Origin: Acidobacteriota bacterium
GTDB taxonomy: Bacteria > Acidobacteriota > Thermoanaerobaculia > UBA5066
Direction: 5' to 3'
DNA: 55,484 bases
Assembly (NCBI GenBank): GCA_029781975.1
Contig: JAKOVQ010000031.1
Coordinates: 1-55,484, forward strand
Position 1 is the stretch's first letter. Every line of letters begins with the position of its first letter. Made by a program: the position numbers and the translations under genes. The notes beneath the pieces were generated by a model that made no database searches, was not told the DNA's origin, and was given only the letters and a program-made list of their open reading frames with translations. This document shows, one piece after another, positions 17,550 to 25,530 of this stretch.

Positions 17550-17831
17550 GTGAATCGGGGGAAACCCGGGCCCTTCGGGCCTGCCGCCGGTTCCCCCCGA
17601 ACCCCCCTCCGCGCCGGCTCCTCCCTTCGTGAATCGGGGGAACCCGGGCCCTGCGAGCCTGCCGCCGGTTCCCCCCGAGCCCCCCTCCGAGCCGGCTCCT
17701 CCCTTCGTGAATCGGGGGAACCCGGGCCCTGCGGGCCTGCCGCCGGTTCCCCCCGAGCCCCCCTCCGAGCCGGCTCCTCCCTTCGTGAATCGGCGCCAAC
17801 CCGGGCCCTTCGGGCCTGCCGCCGGTTCCCC
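17550..17831. repeat. Four tandem 78/79-bp hairpin repeats
   Basis: Units begin with GTGAATCGGGGGAA (fourth: GTGAATCGGCGCCAA) at 17550, 17629, 17707 and 17785, giving periods of 79, 78 and 78; the fourth is truncated. Each contains an inverted repeat GGGGGAACC...GGTTCCCCC (degenerate in the first and last units) enclosing a smaller stem GGCCC-TTC/TGC-GGGCC. The TTC to TGC loop changes and other substitutions between units show they are diverged copies. They lie directly downstream of the 16793-17548 gene. The length is a multiple of three in two of the periods, so reading frames run through them, but codon content does not look like a protein. Function unknown. Confidence 0.9.
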
Positions 17832-17854
17832 CACGCTCTTACAGGGGCCCCGAA

Positions 17855-17879
17855 ATCACGGATCACAGACCTGACCCCA
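17855..17879. repeat. 25-bp direct repeat, copy 1
   Basis: Begins ATCACGGATCACAGACC and ends TGACCCCA; identical over all 25 bases to 18166-18190. The motif resembles intergenic repeats I recall near REP-associated transposases, but that memory is unverified. A short tandem duplication (TGACCCCATCCCCGTT-like) follows at 17871-17903. Confidence 0.85.
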
Positions 17880-17929
17880 TCCCCGTTTGACCCCATCCCC
17901 GTTCCTGCTCGCGCCCGGGGGGCGCGAGA

Positions 17930-18134
17930 GGCGGGCGGCGGATGCCCCTGCGCGCGTCCGTCCGAGCACGGGCCGGGACCCGCTCGCCCGGCGGCGCGGC
18001 CCCGCAGGACCAGGCGGGCCTGCGGTCTGACGAGCGAATCGTGGAGTTCAGGCCCGCCCCGCAGGGGACGCGCCGCCGGGCGTAAGCGGGTGGCCCGCGC
18101 GCAGCGGACCGCGCAGGGGCGTCCGTCGCCCGCC
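17930..18134 (-). mobile_element. ~205-bp terminal-inverted-repeat element, copy A (MITE-like)
   Basis: The left end (17930-17954, starting GGCGGGCGGCGGATGCC) and the right end (18110-18134) form 25-bp inverted repeats with only a few mismatches. The interior is also palindromic, with GC-rich arms around a less GC-rich loop near 18028-18050. There is no coding capacity. The right arm and its flank (18070-18151) are nearly identical, reverse-complemented, to 55282-55380, and the left arm matches the right end of the window. The two copies therefore belong to one dispersed family in opposite orientations. An 8-bp stem (CTCGCGCC/GGCGCGAG, 17908-17928) adjoins the left end. No target-site duplication can be assigned confidently. 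Confidence 0.8.
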
Positions 18135-18165
18135 CCCCCGAGCTCGCACGGTTTGCCCCCGCCGG

Positions 18166-18190
18166 ATCACGGATCACAGACCTGACCCCA
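18166..18190. repeat. 25-bp direct repeat, copy 2
   Basis: Identical to 17855-17879, in the same orientation, 311 bp away, so the pair brackets the inverted-repeat element. An unusually AT-rich run (18190-18220) follows and leads to the stop codon of the aldo/keto reductase gene. Confidence 0.85.
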
Positions 18191-18221
18191 ATTCTTCAAT
18201 TCTTTGATTTTCAATTTTCAT

Positions 18222-19307
18222 TCAGTAGCGGTCGGCGTCCGAGCTGGGGGCGAGGGGGAGGGCGGGGAAGGTCTCGCCGTCCACCGTCGTCCCGCCGTAG
18301 GCCACCGCGGAGGCGAACTGGAGGAAGGCGTGCGGGAACGCGAGCGGGACCGCGCTCACGGCGTCGAGCCGGGCGCGCTGGTCGGCGGTGAGGACGACGT
18401 CGAGGGCGCCGAGGTTGTCCTCGAGCTGCGCCACGGTCCGCGCGCCGAGGATCGACGACGAGACGCCCGGCTGCGCCTGGACCCACGCGAGGGCGACGCG
18501 GGCGGGGGTCGACCCGAGCTCCTTCGCCACGGCCGCCAGGACGTCGAGGACGTCGTACGCCTTGTCGGTCAGCGACGCGGTGACCCACTCGCCGCGCGCC
18601 GCGGTCGCGGAGCCGCGGCTCGCGCGCGTGTACTTCCCCGAGAGGACGCCAGACTTCAGGGGCGACCAGGGGGTCACGCCGAGACCGAGCTCGCGGGCGG
18701 CGGGGATCAGCTCGGCCTCGACGCTCCGCTCGAGGAGCGAGTACTCGATCTGCAGCGCCACGAGGGGCGTCCACCCCTTCAGCGTCGCCAGCGTCTGGGC
18801 CTGCGCCACCTTCCAGGCCGGCGTGTCGGAGAAGCCGACGTAGCGGACCTTCCCGGCGCGGACGAGGTCGTCGAGGGCCCGCAGCGTCTCCTCGATCGGG
18901 GTGAAGCGGTCCCAGGCGTGCATCCAGTAGAGGTCGACGTATTCGGTCCTGAGGCGCCGGAGCGACTCCTCGAGCTGCGCGTGGATCGCCTTCCTCCCGG
19001 CGCCGCCGCCGTTCGGGTCGCCCGGGAAGAGGTTCGAGAAGAACTTCGTGGCGAGGACGACCCGCTGCCGGCGGCGGGGGTGCGCCCCGAGCCGGTCCCC
19101 CAGGATCTTCTCGGAGTGCCCCTTCGTGTAGAAGTTGGCGGTGTCGACGAAGTTGCCGCCCAGGTCGAGGTAGCGGTCGAGGATCTCCCCGGCCACCGCC
19201 TCGCTCGAGCCCCAGCCCAGCTCCTCGCCGAAGGTCATCGTCCCGAGGCAGAGCGGGCTGACGCGCAGCCCGGACCGCCCGAGGGAGACGTAGTGGTTCA
19301 GCGGCAT
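18222..19307 (-). CDS. Aldo/keto reductase
   Basis: 361 residues, a TIM-barrel NADPH-dependent oxidoreductase. It shows the family pattern GRSGLRVSPLCLGTMTFG at the N-terminus and the catalytic tetrad: Asp and Tyr in DTANFYTKG, Lys in LATKFF, His in YWMHAWD. The NADPH-binding segment includes LGVTPWSPLKSGVLSGKY. ATG 19307 is preceded by AGGAGGT at a good distance. It lies 37 nt after hemL on the same strand, so it may be the last gene of the haem operon; a role in haem synthesis is not implied. Its 3' end abuts the AT-rich edge of the repeat island. Substrate unknown. Confidence 0.9.
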   Translation of the reverse strand: MPLNHYVSLGRSGLRVSPLCLGTMTFGEELGWGSSEAVAGEILDRYLDLGGNFVDTANFYTKGHSEKILGDRLGAHPRRRQRVVLATKFFSNLFPGDPNGGGAGRKAIHAQLEESLRRLRTEYVDLYWMHAWDRFTPIEETLRALDDLVRAGKVRYVGFSDTPAWKVAQAQTLATLKGWTPLVALQIEYSLLERSVEAELIPAARELGLGVTPWSPLKSGVLSGKYTRASRGSATAARGEWVTASLTDKAYDVLDVLAAVAKELGSTPARVALAWVQAQPGVSSSILGARTVAQLEDNLGALDVVLTADQRARLDAVSAVPLAFPHAFLQFASAVAYGGTTVDGETFPALPLAPSSDADRY

Positions 19308-19344
19308 GGCGACCTCCTGGTCGCCTTCCGACGGGACGGGCCGC

Positions 19345-20733
19345 TCAGGATTCGGTGAAGGCCTCCCTCAGCGCCTCCCGGTGCGCCGCGAGGGTCCGCT
19401 CGAGGTCCTTCGCCGTGTGGGCCGTCGAGACGAACATCGCCTCGAACGCCGCCGGGGCGATGAAGACCCCCCGCTTCCTCAGGCCGTGGAACCACCGGGT
19501 GAACGCCGGGCCGTCGCTCCTCTTCACGTCGTCGAAGTCGGCGATCGGGCCGGGGTTGAAGAAGAGGGTCAGGATGGAGCCGATCCTGTTGAGCGTGAGC
19601 CTGTCGGAGACCCCCGTCTCCTCGTGGACCTTCCGCATCCCCTTCTCGAGGGCCGCGGAGGTCTTCTCGAGCTGCCGGTAGACCTCGGGGCGGAGCGAGT
19701 CGAGCATCGCGATCCCCGCCGCCACCGCGAGCGGGTTCCCCGAGAGGGTCCCGGCCTGGTAGACGGGGCCGTCCGGCGCCACCTGCGCCATCAGGTCCGC
19801 CCGGCCGCCGTAGGCGCCGACCGGAAGGCCGCCGCCGAGGATCTTGCCGAGACAGGTGAGGTCGGGCCGGACGCCGTAGACCTCCTGCGCGCCGCCGGCC
19901 GCGAGCCGGAATCCCGTGATCACCTCGTCGAAGAGGAGGAGCGCCCCCTCGCGGTCGGCGATCCTCCGGAGCCCCTCGAGAAATCCGGGCTTCGGGAGGA
20001 CGACGCCCATGTTCGCGGCGACCGGCTCGACCGCGAGGACGGCGATCTTCCCCCGGTGCGCCTCGAACAGGGCCTCCACCGAGGCGAGGTCGTTGTAGCG
20101 CGCGGTGACGGTCGCGCGCGCCAGGTCCGACGGGACGCCGGGCGAGCCGGGGATCCCCAGCGTCGCGACGCCCGACCCGGCCGCCACGAGGAACGAGTCG
20201 GCGTGGCCGTGGTAGCAGCCCGAGAACTTCAGGACGAGGTCGCGGCCGGTGGCCGCGCGGGCGAGGCGGACGGCGCTCATGGCGGCCTCGGTCCCGGACG
20301 AGACGAACCTCACCTTCTCCATCGAGGGGACGAGCCGGCAGACCCGCTCGGCCAGCTCGACCTCTCCCCGGTGCGGCGCGCCGTACGAGGTGCCGCGCGC
20401 GAGCGCCTTGCGGACGGCCGAGAGGACCGCCTTCGGCGCGTGGCCGAAGAGGAGCGGGCCGTACGACATGACGTAGTCGACGTAGCGGTTCCCGTCCGCG
20501 TCGACGATCACCGACCCCTTCGCCTTCTTGACGAAGAACGGCGTCCCGCCGACCGACCGGAACGACCGGACCGGCGAGCTGACGCCCCCCGGCATCCGCT
20601 TCTTGGCGCGCTCGAAGAGCTGGTCCGAGAGCTTCGTCGGCCGCCCGCGGCGGCGGCGCGGGGCGGCGGGCTTCTTCGCCTTCTTCGGCTTCGGTACCGC
20701 GGGGGCCGCCTTGCGCCTCACCTTCCGAGCCAC
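19345..20733 (-). CDS. hemL: Glutamate-1-semialdehyde 2,1-aminomutase
   Basis: 462 residues; PLP enzyme converting glutamate-1-semialdehyde to 5-aminolevulinate. Visible family segments: RMPGGVSSPVRSFRSVGGTP, GHA in LLFGHAPKAV, VSSGTEAAMSAVRLAR, LLFDEVITGFR and the PLP lysine in LGKILGGGLPVGAYGG. The first ~35 residues are an added basic tail rich in Lys, Pro and Ala, ending PRRRRGRPTK, which resembles an AT-hook. The start may be GTG 20733 (preceded by AAGGAGG, overlapping hemB by 16 nt) or GTG 20721 (a 4-nt GTGA overlap with the hemB stop). Either retains the tail. Confidence 0.95.
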   Translation of the reverse strand: MARKVRRKAAPAVPKPKKAKKPAAPRRRRGRPTKLSDQLFERAKKRMPGGVSSPVRSFRSVGGTPFFVKKAKGSVIVDADGNRYVDYVMSYGPLLFGHAPKAVLSAVRKALARGTSYGAPHRGEVELAERVCRLVPSMEKVRFVSSGTEAAMSAVRLARAATGRDLVLKFSGCYHGHADSFLVAAGSGVATLGIPGSPGVPSDLARATVTARYNDLASVEALFEAHRGKIAVLAVEPVAANMGVVLPKPGFLEGLRRIADREGALLLFDEVITGFRLAAGGAQEVYGVRPDLTCLGKILGGGLPVGAYGGRADLMAQVAPDGPVYQAGTLSGNPLAVAAGIAMLDSLRPEVYRQLEKTSAALEKGMRKVHEETGVSDRLTLNRIGSILTLFFNPGPIADFDDVKRSDGPAFTRWFHGLRKRGVFIAPAAFEAMFVSTAHTAKDLERTLAAHREALREAFTES

Positions 20734-21692
20734 TCGGCGGCCTCCTTCGCGTGGTACGTCAGGATCAGGTCGGCGCCCGCCCGCTTCATCGACGTCAGGA
20801 TCTCCAGCGTCACGCGCGGGCCGTCGATCCAGCCCCGCTCGGCGGCGGCCTTGACCATGGCGTACTCGCCCGACACGTTGTACGTGGCGACCGGGACGTT
20901 CGTCGCCTCCTTCGTCGCGCGGACGACGTCGAGGTACGAGAGGGCCGGCTTGACCATGACCATGTCGGCCCCCTCCTCGACGTCGGAGAGGACCTCCTTC
21001 ACCGCCTCGCGGACGTTCGCCGGGTCCATCTGGTAGGCGCGGCGGTCGCCGAACGACGGAGCCGACTCGGCCGCGTCGCGGAACGGCCCGTAGAAGCCGC
21101 TCGAGTACTTCGCCGCGTAGGAGAGGAGCGCAACGTCCTGAAAGCCGTTCGCGTCGAGGGCGTCGCGGATGGCCCTCACGCGGCCGTCCATCATGTCCGA
21201 GGGCGCCACGACGTCGGCCCCCGCCCGCGCGTGGGCCAGCGCCTCGGCCGCGAGGACGGGGAGGGTCGGGTCGTTGTCGACCTCGTGCCCCTTCAGCATC
21301 CCGCAGTGGCCGTGGTCGGTGTACTCGCAGAGGCAGACGTCGGTCATGACGACCGTGTCGGGGCTCTTCTCCTTGATGAGCCTGACCGCCCGGCAGACGG
21401 GGCCCTCGGGGTCGGCCGACGAGGTGCCGACGGCGTCCTTGGCGTCGGGGATGCCGAAGAGGATGACGGAGAGGACGCCGCGGGCGGCCAGCTCCTTCGC
21501 CTCGGCGGCGGCGAGCTCCGGCGAGAAGCGGTCGACCCCCGGCATCGAGGGGACCGGCTGCCGGACCCCGGTCCCGGGGACGACGAAGAGCGGGGCGATG
21601 AAGTCGGAGGGCTCGACGGTCGTCTCGCGCACCATCCGGCGGAGCGACTCCGACCGGCGGAGGCGGCGGTAGCGGTGGAGAGGGAAGGCCAT
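20718..21692 (-). CDS. hemB: Porphobilinogen synthase (5-aminolevulinate dehydratase)
   Basis: 324 residues; condenses two 5-aminolevulinate molecules to porphobilinogen. The metal-binding cysteines are in DVCLCEYTDHGHCG, the pattern of Zn-dependent HemB. The two active-site lysines are in AAKYSS and MVKPALSYLD. APSDMMDGRV and YNVSGEYAM are further family landmarks. ATG 21692 lies one base after the hemD stop. The length and all catalytic residues are normal. Confidence 0.97.
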   Translation of the reverse strand: MAFPLHRYRRLRRSESLRRMVRETTVEPSDFIAPLFVVPGTGVRQPVPSMPGVDRFSPELAAAEAKELAARGVLSVILFGIPDAKDAVGTSSADPEGPVCRAVRLIKEKSPDTVVMTDVCLCEYTDHGHCGMLKGHEVDNDPTLPVLAAEALAHARAGADVVAPSDMMDGRVRAIRDALDANGFQDVALLSYAAKYSSGFYGPFRDAAESAPSFGDRRAYQMDPANVREAVKEVLSDVEEGADMVMVKPALSYLDVVRATKEATNVPVATYNVSGEYAMVKAAAERGWIDGPRVTLEILTSMKRAGADLILTYHAKEAAEWLGR

Positions 21693-21693
21693 G

Positions 21694-22398
21694 TCAGGAC
21701 TCCTTCAGGAGGGCGACGAGGGTCTCGAGGCTGGCGCCCTCGGGGACGATCGGCTGGGGGAAGCCGTTCTCGACGAGCGCCTCGGCGGTCCCCGGCCCGA
21801 GGACGCCCCAGGTCATCGCCGGGAGGCTCCTGGGGTCGGGCTTGCCGAGGGCCACGAGGACGGCGTCGAGGGCCGCCAGCGACCCGACGGCGACCGCCCC
21901 GTAGGCGCCGTCCTTGAAGCCGGCGAGGAGCGCCGCGTCGAGCGGGCTGCGGCGCCTCTTCTCGTAGACGACGGGCGCGGTGAACTGCGCGCCCCGCTTG
22001 ACGAGCTGCGCGAAGCCCCCCGGGTCGGCGTCGGAGCCGCGGGGCCAGAGGATTCGCTTGTCGCGGACCGGGATGGTGGCGAGGGTCGAGGCGATCCCTC
22101 CGGCCCCCGGGACGGGGGGGACCATGCAGCCGGGGGCCCCGGCGTCCTTGAGCGCCTTCCCGGTCTCGGCGCCGGCGACGACCCTCAGGCCCCACTTCCG
22201 CTTGAAGACCTCGGCCGCCCCCGCCTCGACGAGGACCTCGATGGTCGTCTGGGAGGTGATGAAGAGCCACGCCTTCGACGCGTCGAAGGCCTTCACCTCC
22301 TCGATCCCCTCGGGCACCGGGACGATCTCGTGGGTGACGATCGTGTCGACGCCGGGGACCTCGTGGCCGCTGGACCTCAGGACGAGGACTTTCTTCAT
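21694..22398 (-). CDS. hemD: Uroporphyrinogen-III synthase
   Basis: 234 residues; closes hydroxymethylbilane to uroporphyrinogen III. HemD is poorly conserved, and the call rests on fold-like features plus position between hemC and hemB. ITSQTTIEVLVEAG and VVAGAETGKALKDAG fit the first lobe, ILWPRGSDA starts the second, and AVAVGSLAALDAV...GPGTAEALVENG fits the C-terminal lobe. ATG 22398 is preceded by GGGAGGTG. No methyltransferase (CobA) domain is fused. Confidence 0.88.
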   Translation of the reverse strand: MKKVLVLRSSGHEVPGVDTIVTHEIVPVPEGIEEVKAFDASKAWLFITSQTTIEVLVEAGAAEVFKRKWGLRVVAGAETGKALKDAGAPGCMVPPVPGAGGIASTLATIPVRDKRILWPRGSDADPGGFAQLVKRGAQFTAPVVYEKRRRSPLDAALLAGFKDGAYGAVAVGSLAALDAVLVALGKPDPRSLPAMTWGVLGPGTAEALVENGFPQPIVPEGASLETLVALLKES

Positions 22399-22421
22399 CG
22401 CGTCACCTCCCGTCGGTTCGT

Positions 22422-23363
22422 TCAGGCCCCTCGAGCGAGCGAGACGAGCCTCTCGGCGCCCCGGGCCAGGAGGTCGTCGGCGAGCCTCCTCCCGAGGCCT
22501 TCGGCGTCGGCTCGCGGCCCCTCGGAGACCGCCTCGAGCATCTCGGAGCCGTCGAGCGAGAGGACGCGCGCGCGCAGGCGGAGCGTCTCGCCGTCCGCGA
22601 CCGCGTGCGCCGCGACGGGGGCCCGGCACCCCGCGCGGAGCGCGGCGAGGAGGCTCCGCTCGGCCGTCGCGGTGGCTCGCGCGTCCCGGTCGTCGAGCGC
22701 CGCGCACGCCTTCCGCGCCGCGGCGTCGTCGGCGCGGCAGACGATGGCGAGCGCCCCCTGCGCGGGGGCCGGGAGGAGGTCGTCCTCGGGGATCCGGACG
22801 GTGATCCGCCCGCCGAGCGACAGCCGGTCGAGCCCGGCGCAGGCGAGGATCAGCGCGTCGGCCCGCCCCTCCTCGAGCCGCCTGAGGCGGGTGTCGACGT
22901 TCCCCGCCATCGTGACCGTCCTCAGGTCGGGACGGAGCCGGAGGAGCTGCGCGACGCGGCGCGGGCTCGCCGTGGCGACGTGGGCGCTGGACGGCAGGTC
23001 CGTGACGCGGCCGACGGCCCGGTGCCGGCTCGCGACGACGAGGGCGTCGCGGACGTCGGCGCGAGAGGGGACCGCGGCGAGGACCAGCCCCTCGGCGTCG
23101 GCCGTCGGGACGTCCTTGAGCGAGTGGACCGCGAAGTCGACCTCGTGGCGGCGGAGGGCGTCGTCGAGGGCGCGGACGAAGACCCCGACCGAGTCGCCGG
23201 CCGAGGGGATCCGCCCCTCGGTCGAGAGCTGGTCCCCCTCGGTCCTCACGAGGACCTCGTCCACGGCGACCGAGGTCGCGGCGGTCAGCGCCGCGGCGAC
23301 GTGTCCCGACTGGGTCCGCGCGAGCGCGCTCGCCCGCGTCCCCATCCTCAGGCGCTCAGCCAC
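22422..23363 (-). CDS. hemC: Hydroxymethylbilane synthase (porphobilinogen deaminase)
   Basis: 313 residues; polymerises four porphobilinogens. Landmarks: RMGTRASALARTQSGHVAA at the N-terminus, VHSLKDVPT, and ATASPRRVAQLLRLRPDL. The dipyrromethane cofactor cysteine is in LRAGCRAPVAAHA (about residue 245). The GTG start at 23363 lies 18 nt after the hemA stop; a second in-frame ATG (the M of RMGTRAS) begins the conserved core, so the exact start is uncertain by six codons. Confidence 0.95.
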   Translation of the reverse strand: MAERLRMGTRASALARTQSGHVAAALTAATSVAVDEVLVRTEGDQLSTEGRIPSAGDSVGVFVRALDDALRRHEVDFAVHSLKDVPTADAEGLVLAAVPSRADVRDALVVASRHRAVGRVTDLPSSAHVATASPRRVAQLLRLRPDLRTVTMAGNVDTRLRRLEEGRADALILACAGLDRLSLGGRITVRIPEDDLLPAPAQGALAIVCRADDAAARKACAALDDRDARATATAERSLLAALRAGCRAPVAAHAVADGETLRLRARVLSLDGSEMLEAVSEGPRADAEGLGRRLADDLLARGAERLVSLARGA

Positions 23364-23381
23364 GCGGGCCTCGCGTTCGGC

Positions 23382-24662
23382 TCATTCGCGTCCCTCCCCG
23401 TCGAGCTTGAAGAGCGTCCGGACGGCGGCCGCGAGCTCGAGGCGCTGCGAGGCGTCCCCGTGCTTGAGGCCGACCGTCGGGTTGTGGAGGATCTTGTTGA
23501 GGAGCGCCTCGGTGAGGCGCTCGACCATCTCGCGGTCGGCGGGGTCGAGGCGGGCGAGCCGCGGCTCGCTCCGCGCCAGCTCGTCGCGCCGGATCGCCTC
23601 CAGCTTGAACCGCAGCTGCTTGACCACCTCGGTCATCGAGAGGCTCGCCAGCCACGCCGCGAACTTCTCGACCGACTCCTCGACGATCGCCTCCGCGAGC
23701 GGCACCTCGGCCTGCCTCTCGGCCGCGTTGGCCCTGGCCAGCTCGCCGAAGGCGTCGAGGTCGTAGCGATAGACGTCGGCGACGTCCTCCACGGCCGGGT
23801 CGACGTCGCGCGGGACCGCCATGTCGAGGACGAGGAGCGGGCCGCGACGCCGCGCCTTCGACAGCGCGCGCTTCGCCTCCGGCCCCGGGATGACCGGATC
23901 GGTGGCGCCGGTGGCCGTCAGGACGACGTCGGCGGCGGCGAAGGCCGGGATCCGCTCCTCCCACGGGACGACGGTCCCGCCGAACTCCGCCGCCAGGGCC
24001 GCGGCCTTCTCCTGCGTCCGGTTGCAGAACGACATCCGGGTCACGCCGTCGTCCGCGAGGAGGCGGGCCGTCAGCTCCACCGTCTCCCCCGCCCCCAGGA
24101 GGAGGACCCGGCAGTCGGCGACCTCCTCGAAGATGCGCCCCACGAGCGAGAGGGCGATCCCGGGGACCGACGTCGGGCGGGTGCCGAGCGCCGTCCGGGT
24201 GCGGACCTTCTTGCCACACTCGAGCGCCGCCTGGAAGAGGCGGTGGGTCACGGTCCGGGCCGTTCCCGCCTCGGTGGCGCGCCGGTGCGCATCCCGGATC
24301 TGCCCCAGGATCTGGGCCTCGCCGAGGACCATCGAGTCGAGCCCCGAGGCGACCCGGAAGAGGTGGCGCACGGTCACGTCTCCCCGCCCGGAGAGCGCCG
24401 ACTCGCGGAGGACGGAGCCGTCGACGTCGTGGAACCTCGAGAAGTAGGAGGCGAGGGCCTCGAAGCTGTCGTCGAGGTCGGTCAGGCCGTAGATCTCGGC
24501 CCGGTTGCAGGTGGAGACGACCGCCCCTTCCGTCAGGATCTTCTCGCGGAAGAGCCCCTCCATCGCCTCCCGCGCTCGCTCGGGCGTGAAGGAGAGCTTC
24601 TCCCTAAGGTCCAGGGAGGCGACGCGGTGGTTCCAGCCGACGAAGACGAGGTCCATCTGCAT
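23382..24662 (-). CDS. hemA: Glutamyl-tRNA reductase
   Basis: 426 residues; reduces glutamyl-tRNA(Glu) to glutamate-1-semialdehyde, the first committed step of the C5 pathway. The catalytic Cys is in STCNRAEIYGL (about residue 51). GLDSMVLGEAQILGQIRDA follows, then the NADPH domain with LLLGAGETVELTARLL and CNRTQEKA, and the C-terminal dimerisation helices. ATG 24662 overlaps the last base of the upstream hemX/ccsA stop; a second ATG at 24656 is also possible. Its presence with HemL shows the organism makes 5-aminolevulinate from glutamate, not glycine. Confidence 0.97.
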   Translation of the reverse strand: MQMDLVFVGWNHRVASLDLREKLSFTPERAREAMEGLFREKILTEGAVVSTCNRAEIYGLTDLDDSFEALASYFSRFHDVDGSVLRESALSGRGDVTVRHLFRVASGLDSMVLGEAQILGQIRDAHRRATEAGTARTVTHRLFQAALECGKKVRTRTALGTRPTSVPGIALSLVGRIFEEVADCRVLLLGAGETVELTARLLADDGVTRMSFCNRTQEKAAALAAEFGGTVVPWEERIPAFAAADVVLTATGATDPVIPGPEAKRALSKARRRGPLLVLDMAVPRDVDPAVEDVADVYRYDLDAFGELARANAAERQAEVPLAEAIVEESVEKFAAWLASLSMTEVVKQLRFKLEAIRRDELARSEPRLARLDPADREMVERLTEALLNKILHNPTVGLKHGDASQRLELAAAVRTLFKLDGEGRE

Positions 24663-25516
24663 CAGGTGAACGAGTGGATCCTCGAGAAGAAGAGGTTGAC
24701 GGCCGTGTACGAGAGGAGGACGAGGACGAACCCCGCGATGCAGAGGCGCGCGGTCGTCACGGGCGCCGCCCCCCGGTGGGCACGGACGAGGACCACGAAG
24801 TAGAAGAGGAGGGTGAGGCCGGCCCCCCAGATCTTCGCGTCGAGGAGCCAGAAGGGGTGGTCGACCCTCCAGACGTGGTAGCCCCACGCGAAGCCCATGC
24901 TGAGGCCGGCGGCGAGGGTGACGACGCCGACCCCGAGGGAGGTCCGCGCCGCGCGCTCGAGGTAGCCGAGGGAGGGAAGGCGCGCCGTGGGGCCGGCCAG
25001 GACGTTCTTCGACCGGTGCTTCAGCTTCTTCCCCAGGACGAGGTAGAGCCCCGAGAGGGCGGCCGCCACCGCGAAGGCCGCGTAGCTCAGCATGTTGAGG
25101 GTGACGTGGAAGGCGAAGATCGCCCCCTTCAGGTTCGGCCGCTTCTCCCCTCCCGCCGGCAGGACGAAGGCGAGGAGGAGGAAGAGGAGCGAGACCGGCA
25201 TCAGGAAGGGCCCGAGCGACCGGTCGTGGTGCCGCACCTCCAGGACGAGGTTCATCCCGGCGAGGAAGAAGCCGAAGAGGGCCATCGACCCGAGGAGGTC
25301 GGCGTAGGGGACGTTCTTCAGGGCGAGCGAGCGGGCGTAGAGGAAGGAGAAGTTGAGAGCGGCTCCCAGGACCGCCAGCCCCGTGGCCAGCCGTCCGGCC
25401 TTCAGCCGGGGGTGCCGAAGGTAAGCCGTGTAGAAGACCGAGGCGAGGGCGTAGGCCGCCAGCGCCAGGACCCCGAGGAGCGCATTGGTGAGACCGGGGG
25501 AGGAGGGAGACGCCAC
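24662..25516 (-). CDS. HemX/CcsA-family cytochrome c assembly membrane protein
   Basis: 284 residues with eight predicted TM helices. Family cues are the conserved His in FHVTLNMLSYAAF (TM5), a Trp-containing segment GFAWGYHVWR, and DAKIWGAGLTLLFYFVV (TM7). CcsA/ResC proteins deliver haem for cytochrome c maturation. The related HemX is encoded beside hemA in Bacillus and affects HemA levels. The position directly before hemA-hemC-hemD-hemB-hemL fits HemX at least as well as CcsA, and no CcsB partner is seen here. The GTG start at 25516 lies 8 nt after a perfect TATAAT, without a Shine-Dalgarno. It is the first gene of the haem operon. Confidence 0.85.
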   Translation of the reverse strand: MASPSSPGLTNALLGVLALAAYALASVFYTAYLRHPRLKAGRLATGLAVLGAALNFSFLYARSLALKNVPYADLLGSMALFGFFLAGMNLVLEVRHHDRSLGPFLMPVSLLFLLLAFVLPAGGEKRPNLKGAIFAFHVTLNMLSYAAFAVAAALSGLYLVLGKKLKHRSKNVLAGPTARLPSLGYLERAARTSLGVGVVTLAAGLSMGFAWGYHVWRVDHPFWLLDAKIWGAGLTLLFYFVVLVRAHRGAAPVTTARLCIAGFVLVLLSYTAVNLFFSRIHSFT

Positions 25517-25524
25517 GCGCCGGG

Positions 25525-25530
25525 ATTATA
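25525..25530 (-). promoter_or_regulatory. Consensus -10 (TATAAT) of the haem operon
   Basis: TATAAT, 8 nt (CCCGGCGC) before the GTG start of hemX/ccsA. It overlaps the TAA stop codon of purK on the same strand, so the promoter is embedded in the end of the preceding gene. No convincing -35 hexamer is visible upstream. Confidence 0.7.

Noticed and set aside
17550-17831. CRISPR array
   Set aside because: Units are adjacent 78/79-bp diverged repeats without unique spacers, and no cas genes are near.
17550-18185. Protein genes in the repeat island
   Set aside because: Open frames exist because the repeat length is a multiple of three. They lack start signals and end in repeat sequence, and their composition follows the hairpins.
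17855-18190. Recent insertion with target-site duplication
   Set aside because: The 25-bp direct repeats are ~50 bp or ~30 bp away from the element ends, so they are not a direct target duplication.
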